Positions 22,974-35,100 of a stretch of 64,000 nt of DNA are shown here, piece by piece. Every line of letters begins with the position of its first letter. The stretch's first letter is position 1. The stretch comes from Brachionus manjavacas. Taxonomy: Eukaryota > Rotifera > Eurotatoria > Ploima > Brachionidae. The position numbers and the translations under genes are program-made. The stretch is taken from NCBI GenBank assembly GCA_019054805.1, contig JAHQIY010000004.1, forward strand, positions 8,006,501 through 8,070,500, written 5' to 3'. A model generated the notes under the pieces. The model was not told where the DNA came from. It was given only the letters and a program-made list of their open reading frames with translations, and did no database searches.

Positions 22974-25900
22974 TTATTGCTTACCACTTATGTAACTTAT
23001 AGCAAAAAATGTTCTAGAATTCTTTTGAATTTAATTTTTAGTTCTGTTTTTTTCAAGCTTTTATTTTAATAATTTTTTTAATTTAATCTACTTAAATAAA
23101 ATATTCGATTTTGACTAAGATCAAAGTTTTCTTATTAAAAAATCTTTGTTTAATCTTTATCAAAGTGATAATAAACAGGAAATTTATTTAAATATTAAAT
23201 TTTATTTTATAAGTAAGAATTGAAAAAATACTATTTCAAACGATTGTGTCAATGAATGCTGTAAAAGAAGTTAATAGCAAATTATCAAGAATTATTTTTC
23301 TAAATGAATTTCAAAGAAAATTTTAAATGATATATTTTTAAATAATGATAAGAAAATATTATAAGGTAAAACATTAAAAGTGGTTAATTGTTTTTTCAAA
23401 AAAATAAAAAATTTTATTTTTTTTTCAAAAAAAAAACAGGCCATAAATTAAAAATATGATATTTATAACTCGATTTTTCGTTTAAACATTTTTATTGTTT
23501 TTTAAAAACTTTATTTTTCAATCAGTTTTCTTACATAAATTCAGATACATGGAAAATTATTAAACTGTCAATTTATGTTTTATAATTTTGTTATTCCGTA
23601 AATCTCTTTTTTAATTATTAGTGTGGATTATAGAAAATTATTAGATAGATTTAACCTCCTAATTCTCTAAAACCAACAGCTTTTTTTTTTATTTTTAAAA
23701 TTTGTTATCTAAAATTTATCAAAATAATTTTTTATTAAAAAAATTTAAATTTGTAAATAAATATATTTAACAATGAAAACTTATGAGGGTTTTATAATCG
23801 TTTATTGCATTTTAGAGCATATAAAAAGGCTTAATCATTTGATTAAGAGAAAAGTTAATAAAATAGATTTCAAGTTTTAATTTTTTTAACTTGTATTAGT
23901 AAATTAAAAAAAATCATGGCCACATCAAAAAAAAGATAAGCTCTTAACAAACTTAACAGTCAATTTTTTTGAAATTTTATGAAAAATTTACCAGAAAGGC
24001 GGTTTACATTTAAACTAAAAGACCATTCGGACGCCTCTTGGGATAATCTATATATTCATAATATGTAAATTCAAAGGTATTTAATGTGGCATTGATATGT
24101 TCATGGTTGTTTAGGTTAAAGGGCATGCTTTTTAGATCTAATATATGAATTCAGTAACAATTTTTTTTACATTTGAGATATATTTGCATTTTATCTCAAA
24201 GATTTTATTATTAAAAAAATTTTTTTTCACTAAAAATAAGATAGTAAACTTTCAAAATTCAAAATAAAATAAGCTAAATAATTATCTTAGAATAAAATAA
24301 GCTTAAAAACTAGATTTTAAGTACGTAAACTTTCTCTAATATTTTAAAAAGTTTTATATTAAAAAAATGTAAAAGTTGAATAAAAATTCGTTCGAAGCAT
24401 GAAATTATTTTTCGCAGTTATTTTTTCAGATTTGATACATCAATTTTATTAATAATCATCTCCTAGTTCAAATATTTAAGCAAGAACAAAAATCTTTCTA
24501 TTCTATGATTCTTTTCTAGATAACTCTGATGATTACAAAAAAAAAAAATAATTTTATAATTTTACATCTTTTGTTAAAAACGGTAGGCGTTTAAAATTTT
24601 GCAAAATTTTTATCTTGAATTCAGGTTTTTGATAAATGGTGAAAAGAAAAAAGAAAAAAGATTTAAAATTTCAAGAAAAAAGTTTTAATTTTTAGAATTA
24701 TCATAATGGAATTAAAATATTATTATTGAACATTGATTGTTTGTATTTCAAATTTTGTTAACTTTTACAGGAAAATTTTGGGAAGGTTTAAAAGCAATCA
24801 CCTTTATTTCACAATACTTTTTAAATATTAAAATTTTTTAATTTGTATTCAACATAAATTAGGAAGCAGCTAATTAAACAATTAGTAAATCACAAAATAT
24901 TCTGTAATTCTTTTATCGCAGCAGGTATTTTATGCAAGAATTGTTTACAGTTAGTTAGTCAATATTTTATCTTTTTAGGCAATAATTAGAAAAGATACCG
25001 CGATAGAAATAACTAAATTTCAAAGGAATTGAAAGCTTTCAATAAAATCAAAAAGTCAATAAATCATGACAAATTTGCTTTTCAAGTTTAATCTCAAGTG
25101 AGAATACATTTAAAACACGAGCAGATTTATCAAATATTTATACACAAAATATTTCTATATATTTCTCTAATGAGCTGACAATTAGGTAAACATTGCGTAA
25201 ATCAAACATAGATAATTATGAATAGATTTTTGATTGGGGTCGGTACGGGTAAAATTTCAAATATTTTGAATTAGGTTTACCTCAAAGATCAAAGTGAACA
25301 TGCACGTGTTTTTTTTGTATACCATTTTTAAGATAATGTTAAGACTGATTTATATTGAACGTGATTGTTAAAATAATTTAAGGCTTCAGATCAGATCTGG
25401 ATTTATTCAGCTATCTTTAATTAATTTTAAAATCTGGATTAAAAAGAACAAATTAAACCTAAAAAATTTTAGGAATTATTTTAATTGAGAAAATTTTTGC
25501 TGAGTAAAATTTAGATAACGTTTATAAATTGATTTCTAAATTTAAATATTCAAAATTCAGCCTTTTAGTAAATTATAAATTACCTTCTGGATTTGATTAA
25601 ATTTAAAAAAAAAAACGAAATAAAATGTTAAATGAGGGCTTTTTTATCAACGTTTTGAATTGTGTTTAGCTAAAAAAATGCTTGATAGATAAATAAATGA
25701 TTTTGATCAGTCTTATCTAAACAGAATTAAACTTAATTCTTTTATAAATTAATTTCAAATTTCTACAATAACTTTTTTTGATAATAATTTCTAGAAGTCA
25801 TAAAAAACTATTAAGCTAAAAGTTTTTCATTTTTAAAGTGTTCTTTAGCATTAGAATTCTGTAAAATTTATTTTAATATAAACCTTATCATAAATTCAAC

Positions 25901-26489
25901 TTCTATTTTCATTTCCGCTCCTCGAATTTAAGATATTTTTAATTCTATATCTTATCACAATCTTGGACTAAGATTTATTGAAAAAAACAATAAAACCCAA
26001 ATATCAACGATCGATATTTTAAATTTAAAATTTTTTTAAAAAGAATGATTTTAAAAAAACATTCCTTCTTCTTAGTTTTATGATAAATCTTTTAAAAACT
26101 TAAACTTTATCTTTATTTTGAAATCAACTTTTATTAATGCTGAAATTTTTTATTGTTCCAGCATTTTAAATCAAATTTTGGATAAAAGATTCTTTTATCC
26201 TATTTATTAATTTAAAGATATTGGATTATTCAATAAGACTTCAATTTTAAGAAAATCAAATCTTAGTTATGACTATGCATCTAAAAATAAAGTTAATTTA
26301 AAAAAAGTTTAACCGGTTTAACAAATAAAATCATATTTTCTTTCCTTGCAAGAAACCAAAAGTTGGGGTAAATTTATAGTTTCTCTTTAATTAAATAAAA
26401 ATCGAATGTAATGTAAAACTGTAATTTCTTAATTATGATCTAAATTAAAGAAAAAAATTGTAATAATGATAATTACGGTTGCTTTTTAT
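22974..26489. other. 3.5 kb AT-rich gene desert
   Basis: No ORF of note, no RNA gene and no clear repeat arms. The first few hundred bases probably hold the zinc-finger 3' UTR (AATAAAAT near 23095). Confidence 0.4.
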
Positions 26490-26830
26490 GGTAAATAATC
26501 ATCATTCCTCTAGGACCTCCGCTATAGTGATCGGAGAACAAAAGATATGAATAAATAAAAAGATTCTAAAGTTATGTGCGTTTATGAAAAAAATGTTTGT
26601 CTATGTAGTTTTTGAAAAAATTTGTATTAGGTAACACAAAGGTATCAGTAGGGAGCTTGTTCTAGGTCGAGGCAAGTCTAATCAGGCGAAAGCTTTCTTG
26701 TTGGGAGTTTGATCAGTGTAGCTCAGACATAATTTAAAGGACTGTTTTCGTGACTTTGCGTTGAACAAATTCGAGTGCTCAAATGGTGAATAGGTCAGAT
26801 GGGTTCCAAAGGGAGGCACAGTATCCGGGT
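26490..26830 (-). mobile_element. LINE relic: C-terminal RT region
   Basis: On the minus strand, 26830 down to about 26625 reads like the end of a LINE RT ORF with stops: YCASLWNPSDLFTI, LEFVQRKVTKTV, and then TWNKLPTDTFVLPN. This matches the usual ...LEKVQRR...TK... / ...WN.LP... pattern. A GC-richer tail at 26500-26540 with an ATAAATAAA-like run may be its 3' UTR. The catalytic core is absent. Confidence 0.6.
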
Positions 26831-27344
26831 TTTTAAAAATTAATCAAAATCAATATAATCTCTTATAATAACTTCATTTTTAGAACATTCAAAAATTTGA
26901 ATTTTTATTTATTTTAGATTTTAATTAGAGTAAAAATTTACAGTATAGATCTTTAATTAAAATTATGAAATTATTTAGGTTAAAATACTTTGATAGAGAA
27001 AATAATTTTCGATAAAAAAAAATCTACTTCTTGTCACAGTATTGTATAGATAAGATTATTTCCAATTTTTTTTTACAACTAAATTTAGCTTGGTCATTTT
27101 TTTTGAGAAAAGGTTAAATGTTCAGTTAAAATTTGTTAAATGGAAATTTTTTTTAAAAAAATTTGTATCAGCATTTTTTATTCTGTAGATTATCAATTGT
27201 TTAATTTATTTACTTTAATTTTTTACTCACAGTTAAATTTTCCAGTGCATTGTATATGATCAGTTTTTCTAGGTATGTTTTGAATGATGTTTTTTGGATT
27301 AAGATAAAAAATTCGAGTCTTTAACCAGTTGGTCACATATTATG

Positions 27345-27960
27345 GTACCAGTATCCTTCGCCTAAAATATGAGACCAAGACTAGTCACCTAATTTTGGAA
27401 TGGGTAATATGTCACCAGAAATTGGTCACCTATTTTTTAGTCACTTATTTTTTTCTTGGTCACATATTTTATTCAACATTAGCATATTTTTAATCTCTTT
27501 TAAAATAATTTTACAAAGATCCAAATTTGATGATATACAATTCATTTTGAAGCATCAAAAAGTCTAAGTGTGCATCAGCTTAAAATCAAAAACAATAATA
27601 GTAAAATATTAAGTCAAAGACAAAAATGAATCCTAAAGTATTGATAAAATAAACAAACTGTCAGAAGTAAAATTAGACAGCGTTAAATTTTAAAAGTTTG
27701 TTGTACGAAAAGTAGGAACTTGAAAACAAAAATGCACACATTTATTATTTCTATAGAAGAAGTAAAAAAACCTTTATTAAAAGAAGCACAATGAAGTGTC
27801 CTGGATTCGATAATTACTTTGGAGCCAAAAAAATTTATAAAGCATATGGCAAAAAATATTAAAACTTGAAACTTATGATTTCGAATTTCTTTGGTCACGT
27901 AATCTTTTTTTTATTGCTAAACTTCTGGTCAGATATTTAAGGTGAGGGCTACTGGTCACC
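27345..27960. mobile_element. Inverted-repeat element with GGTCAC subterminal repeats
   Basis: Degenerate inverted arms at about 27345-27392 and 27913-27957 share ACCAGTA-CC, CCT-AAATAT and GACCA blocks. Variants of TGGTCAC(A/C)TATTTT recur near 27330, 27385, 27415, 27425, 27452, 27890 and 27950. Such clustered subterminal motifs are typical transposase-binding sites. A second, inverted copy of the right end lies at about 55990-56088: AACTTCTGGTCAGATATT and GAATTTCTTTGGT are exact in both. The internal minus ORF at 27683-27898 is not convincing. Confidence 0.6.
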
Positions 27961-28349
27961 TATCACTATAGACCCAAAAAATCCTAAATAAAAATTTCAG
28001 CATTTTTACCTAAAAAAAATTTTTTTCGAGTGCCTAAAATACAAAAATACTACGTCAATAAGTTTTGATTTGATTATTTATTCGTTTTATTTAAAAAATT
28101 ATCTAAGATTTTATTAATTTAATTTGAATTGTTCAAAAAGGAAAATTATTTAGGAATTATTTTTTTTATTGTTAATCTCAATATTTGAATATTTAATCTA
28201 AAATTAAAACTTGTGTGGTATTTATGTAAAAAAAAGAAATTTTTTTTTAATATTTTAATTTCATAAGCATAATTATAAATTAAAAAAAAGGGAAACAAAC
28301 AGTACAAAACTTACTTCCTTTGTAATCAATTTTATTTCATTTTTAACAT

Positions 28350-28402
28350 CGCCGAGTCTGGCGTAATTTTATGAGTAAATAATAATAATAATAATAATAA
28401 TA
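28350..28402 (+). repeat. Stem-loop plus (AAT)n tail, LINE-like 3' end
   Basis: The stem CGCC-GAGTCT-GGCG (28350-28363) is followed by TAATTTTATGAG and an AAT/TAA run (28376-28402). It is the counterpart of the 8025-8070 tail, with one stem pair changed on both sides (A-T there, G-C here), so the structure is kept while the sequence is not. Confidence 0.55.
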
Positions 28403-29196
28403 TTTTTTAATATTTGTTAATTCTAAATTATTTTTATTTGAGTTTTAGATATTTTAAATTTTATCTCTAATTTTACCGTCAGAAATCTCCGCACTAATTT
28501 TACCGTTTTTTCATTTTTCAATTCAGTCTGATATGTTAAGAAGCTCTCGGGCTTAAATATGGATTCCTGTTTCAATAATTTTTGGAATTTTTTATCATTA
28601 GATCTTAAAATCACAAAATATTACAGACATCAGTACTTAGAGACCAAAACAATCTTCTAAGACTAAGATAGTATAATTTTTGACTGAAAATAAATTCAAA
28701 TATTTTATTGAGTAGTTTTAATGCAATTTTTTGATCGAAAAGGGGTTTATAAAATTAATGTATATAGAATTTTAATAGAATTTTTTTTATATCTTTCTTA
28801 TTTGAAATATTATTTTTCATCGTTTTCTAAAATAAGAGCGATTACAAGAATTTTTTTGGTTAAATCATAGGTGAATTAAAGGAAAATTAATTATTCACAA
28901 CATTTTAAATTGAATTAGTAGAAAAAAACAAAGTTATTCATAATAGAATTATTTATTTAGCTAAAAAGAGAAAATTAAAGAAAGATCAATTATTTATTAT
29001 TGCTCTGTATGATTTGAATTGTTCCAAAATAAACTTTAAGAAGCAACTCTAATGAAAAATAAAATACGGAATATTTTCATATTATGAATAATATATTTTT
29101 TACATTTAATAAATATAATATTTCAGACTCAAAATCAAATCAAAATTTCTAGTTAAAAAAATAGATGAAAATAAATTCAAGAAACTAAGCTTTCTT
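28403..29196. other. Region downstream of the PC2-like gene
   Basis: AT-rich sequence, probably including the 3' UTR of the minus-strand convertase gene. No other gene or repeat seen. Confidence 0.4.
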
Positions 29197-32100
29197 TCAC
29201 ATGCTTAATGGATTTTGGTACTTTTCGGCAAAACGTTTTACATCTTCCTCATCTCCCACTCTTTTTTGATGATCTTGCTTCAACACATCAACATATTTCT
29301 CTTTTTCCTTAAATTCATTGAGATGAATTTTTTTGACAACATTAAGCTTTGTTCTCTCATTTAATTCTGTTTGTGACTTGTAGGTCTGTTCTTTGGTGCC
29401 ATGTAAAAGTAAAATCCACTCTAAAAATTCACCGGTAGTTTCACGATCTGTATTGGCGAAGAAAATTTCAAGCTTCCATGTACCCTCAGCCTTTTCAGCC
29501 CAAGCGTGAGTAGTCATAAATGGCCATTTGTTAAATCCATTGATAGAATCCGAGTCCAAAGGTCTTTTGCTCAAAAGCAATGATCTAGTGCCAAGAGGCG
29601 AAGTCAAAAAGATGACTGTTTCGCCACGGCGGCTTGACTTTAATGTAATAAACGCCTGCACATGCTCCAAATAGTTGACTTCATTTGTTTTACCTTTGCA
29701 CGAGTCTGTATCAATGGTCAAAGTCAAATTTCCGCTTCTGGGAATTTCACTATTAAAAAAGTCAAACTGATGGGCATTAAAAAATAAGAGGTAAGTTACT
29801 ATGCTTGTTTGATACTGCCTGCTTCACAATGAAATCTAGCTGGCAATGGTTTCCAGTTGCGAGCACTTCGGACCATTTCGCCTGCGTCCAAAACTCCAAA
29901 ACCGAATAAGTGATTGAATTCAAGACCAGCGCCGTTAACGCTCCACAAATGTCTTCCAGACGGATCGTACAACTGATTTCTTTTGGCAGTGAGCACAGTC
30001 AAATGTTGCATGTCTCTCCAAGTCAGGTTTCGGCTGAAAATGCAAATTTTACAACTTAAAATTTTTTTTTCTAATTTCTCTAATTTACTTTGCTTCTAGA
30101 GTTAATGCAAAAACGCCCGCTGCTTCAGGTGCCGCAGCAGATGTGCCCGAATGTCTCAAGGTGCATTTTCCATACAAATCAGTAGTGGCGACTCCAGCCT
30201 CTGGGTCCGATGATCTACCATTACTAAATGTTGATGCCAATGTCGACGAACAAGATTCGTCGTAGAGGGCAGTTCTGCCGTCATTAATTGCCGAATTAAT
30301 CGAAATTGTCCACATACTTGCAGCGTACCCATCACAATTGCAATCATCGTTCTCACCCCCATCACCTGACGCCCATACGTAAATACTACCCAAACCATGG
30401 CGACCCTAATTGAAAAAAAATTAACAACTTAATTCAATCTCTTATTCTTTTGCACCTCATTTATTCCCTTGACAATAGCTTTCATGGTCGCGTGTCTCGG
30501 ACCATCAACTGTTTTTCCGTCATCAGTGGGGCCCCACGAAGCGCTGTAGATGTCAATTTTATTTGGCTCATGTCCCATTGAATTGGCTTCTATCAAATCA
30601 GTCATGTATGGCTGGTCAAGCATTCTAATTCCGGCTATTTTAGAATCATATGCTACACCAACTCCACAAATATTGTTGTCTCTTGCAGCTGCAATTTCAC
30701 CGGCACATCTTGTTCCATGACTATTGAACCAATCATCTGTGTATCTTGGATATGGAAACGGGTCATTACTACTAAAATCATAACTCGCTTCAGCATTCTT
30801 TTCAAAAAGATGTTAAGATTAAAAGGGAAAAAAAATTTTTTTTTGTTTATTACAAAATTATTCATTAAGTCTGGATGGGTGAAATCGACTCCATCGTCCA
30901 TTATAGCAGTGGTTATGTTCTTTCCTGTATAGCCCATAGCCCATGCCTCTTCCACATTTAAGTCCAATTTTGGCTTACCATTTGCTTGGCCTGTATTTCT
31001 CTACAAATATTTGAATAGAAAAAATTTGGTTCAAAAAATTGATTCGTGACTTACAAGGTACCATTGATGCTTAAAATAGGGATCATTTGGTGGTTGGTAG
31101 TTTGGAAATTTGTTCTTCAAATGTTCTAGAGATGCATAACCGCGCTTAACTCTTTTGTAGCCTTCTTGTTGATCTATGTTTTTAATCAATTTTTCCCGGG
31201 TCAGAATTCCTCGATGTACCGAAGTGTCTCGTCTGGTTCTTAGATGCGGACTTCTTTTTGAAATGAAATGAAAGTGCTGATCGGATCCAAGTATCTGTTT
31301 ATGAAAATATTTTTAAATTTAAGTTCTCATTTGGCCAATATTTAAGCAATTATTAATCAAATTTCATAAATTATTTAAATATTAATCAATGCTTGACTTA
31401 AAACATAAAAATATGAACTGTTTATTCATTTTTTTATCTAGCGTTTTAGAAATTCCATGACCTAGGTCTATCGAAAAGCAAACTCTAGCTAAAAATCTAT
31501 TTTCATTTTTTGCAAAAAATTTTCATAAATTTATCAGAATTTTTTTTACTTTAGATATTCGAAAAAAAAGCAAATAGATGGACACTGACTTGGTAATTTA
31601 CTCCGATGACATGCTCGATATTAACGAGACCCTAAATTTCATTAGAGCAAATGACACCATGGGTCTAATTCAGGAGTATCTCTTGCGAGCCTTACTGAAA
31701 AAAGAGCGAAAGCCGGATAATTTTCTGCTCATTAACTTTGGAGCATCCATTCTATTTCTCATCACAGTGATAACAATATTTTTTTTGGTCTTATCTATAG
31801 TTTTTATTTTCAAAAAAAAATTGAGAGAAAAAAATCCCATCTATAGAGTACTAGTTCACTTTTTTACATTCAAAATTTTTCTCTCAGTTTTAATATTTTT
31901 GTCAGTCAATTCATCAAATATTGTTCAAAGCTCAATATTTCACATAAAACGAGACCACTTTGGATGTTTTTTCCTCAATTTAACAATTTTGTTTTTTGAC
32001 ATTGGCGAACATTTACAATTCCTCATCATCTGGCTAATAATTTTCGCTGAGCGCGATTTTCTAAAATTCAAATTTTTGTACAGCGATTATCTGGTCAAAA

Positions 32101-35100
32101 AAGTGTCAACTTCGATGGAACAAGAAGCCGAACAGAGTGACCAAGTGGGTGAAACAAATTCGGATAGGGCCTATGTACAAAAGCTTAAAAAAAAATCAAT
32201 TAAAAATTTTCTAACATTAAAAAGTCGATCTATCATCCTGGTCGGCTTTTACATTTTAAATGGGGTTTTGGCATTTTTTCTCAGCATTCACACAAGTCCT
32301 ATTTATTATGAGAAGCATAAATTCTGCGTTTTTTCATCAATGAATTCCTATGTGTTTTTAATCTATGAGTTTTTGGTCATGATTGTCTTGTTTCCTATAA
32401 CATATTTTTTTCTTTTGGTCTCAACCTTTTTTTCGGTTTTTTTTGCCGGCAAAAAAGATGAGCTTGCACCCAAACAAACCGAATCTGAAAACAATTTAAT
32501 CATATTTGTAAAAAAAGCCAGTTTTTTAATCGGTGTCGAAGAATTGCTAATGACTTTCGAGTACACCACCTTTTGGATAGCTCACCCGTTCTTGATCGAA
32601 ATATTGCGCTCAGTATGTTTGCTGACAATTTTGGCAACAGTTATTCTGTTTGTCAAAAACGAAGGAGTTCATTTGGTGTTCAATAGAAATACACAAATAA
32701 ACAATGGTCGAAATTTCAATACCATATTTAGGCCAAGGAATTCAAATACAGAAGTAGTGGATTATCAAAATTTAGTCGAAAATGGTTACTAATAAATCAA
32801 ACAGTAGACACACAGTCTTTAAATCAATGTAAAATTTTAATTATTGTTTTTGCGAATTTTTAATAAAATTTTTCAAAATTTTAAATTTTTTTAAGAGTTT
32901 TTATTTCCTTTCTAAATCAGTGAAATATTCTGTCTACATTAGAAGCACCAAAGAGTCATTTGGATGTAAATAAAATATTTAAATTTTAAGAGAACAGTAA
33001 GATAACTGAAAGAAAATGCTATATTGAATAAATTTTTTTATTATAAACACGAAGAAAATGAGCGATCTTCCATATTTTATAAAATTTTTAAAAAAATTTG
33101 ACGAATGCAGATGATAAACAGGTCTTATCAAAAACAACCTAGGATCCTACTTTCACACATAAAAAATAAAAAAAAATTGTTAATAAACAATAAAAGAAAT
33201 TTTGGAAAATTAAGAAAGATATTATAAAATAATAATAAAATAATTTAAATTCATTGCTTATTTCGCAGTTTTTAAATCTTTTGAAGATATTTTTTAACTT
33301 TCTGAAAAAAGGAATTTCATATGTAAAATTGAAAAATAGATAAATTATGAGTTTAAAATATTAGATCAAAATTAAAATTTAAAATCTAATAAATTTAAAA
33401 AGTAATTGAAAAAAAAATGATTCATTCTCAGAATTGTTTCGATCTTCTCTAGGTGAAAAACTTGTCTCATCCTCATCGCTTCCATTTTCACGCGAGCCCA
33501 ATACTATTTCAAAATCACGAAGTCTAATCTCAAAATTTTCTGTAAAATTTATCTTGTCAAGATGTGGCCTGTTTAAAAGAAGCACCAAATTTAATCAATG
33601 TTTATTTTATGACTTTGGGGTCTCAAAATTTAGTTAACACTGCAAAAAAACTAATAGAATTTAAGATTATTAACCTCGTAGAAAAATTATTAGAATTTAT
33701 TATCAATTTATTAGAATCATCCAAAAACATCTGGATATCTACTAGTTTCGTAAAATCTTGTAATTTTGTAAAATGACAACGATAGTATTAGAAAAAATAA
33801 AGTTAATATTCACATAAGGCAGTCTTAGTGCTTTCTGTTAAAAGCATTTAAGGATTTCTAAGATGCTCTTAATTGGCAAGTGTGCTATTATGAGATACTC
33901 TTTTCATAAAAGTGAGTTTAAGTTGGGCTTAAAATACCATCAGTGTTAAAATTGTGATTAATTTAATTTATGAATTTTGTTTTATTTGAAAAATTTTAAT
34001 TAAAAACAAAATTATTTAAATTAAAGAAATTTCATGGAAAAAAGATTTTAATTACTTATTTTGACTTGTTTATTTCTAAAATTCCTGACAAAAATATAGA
34101 ATAACAGAAAATTACAATATTTTTTAAATTTGAAAAAAACAAGAGAAAATCGTATAGCTACTCACAAAATGATTTTAACATAATCTTGAAAAATTAACAT
34201 CTTTTTTGCTAAAATAATTTTAAATTCCATGTGAATATTGCGTCAGAACGTAAAAAAAATTTTTCTAAAATCCTTTCTGATTGACAATTTTAACAATTTT
34301 TTTAATTTTGTAATTTGTTTATAAATTTTTATCATCATTATTTCTATCATATCAAAAGAACTTGTCAACTCACTTTCAAAAAACAGTTTTGAAACAGGTT
34401 GTGATTACAAGAAGAGTAGTTCTTCAATAAAAAGACCGTCATTTATTAACTTGCAACCAACTCACTGGCTTTGGTCATCACAGCTTATATTAATTTTTTT
34501 ATTCTATTAAATTCAAATTGATTAATATTTTTGAATAAAGGTAAACTTGGATTTGGAATTCGTGTCTTAAAAGATTTAAAAAAAAACTTTATTTTTCATT
34601 CTTGTCTTTAAAATAAAGGCACCTAACGCCTAATGTAAAATAACATGAAGCGATCAAAGTTTGTTTTAACCAAATATCAATCATTTAAATCAAATAAAAT
34701 ACAATGAGTTCCTTTTAAAGAGATTTTTTGACTCAAAAATTAATTTTAAATTTTTTTAGTTAAATTAAATTGTGTATGGCTTAGTAAAAGTCAAATATTA
34801 ATAAAAGTTACACGACTTATTTAAAAGCAGATATAAATTTTTTTTTAGAGAGCTAATATTTTGAAGATTTTCTAAATATTTACCAAAATAAAAAGATACA
34901 GCGGATAGTTGCTAATTTTGTTAAAGTGAGCTTTTTTCAATGATTTTATTAATCATATAATAATAAACAAGTTAAATAGAATCTTAACTTGAAGCTATGA
35001 ATAAAAAATCAATATGTTCTTTGTAGGAGTTGAAATTTTTAATTTTAACATACTTTAAAATAACTTTTCAATATTAAATATTAAAATAAAATAAAGAAAT

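Noticed and set aside
33379-33588. Acidic minus-strand open stretch with an acceptor-like AAACAG upstream
   Set aside because: No partner exon, no family, and it lies in an intron of PC2 on the same strand without fitting that protein. Not enough to call an exon.
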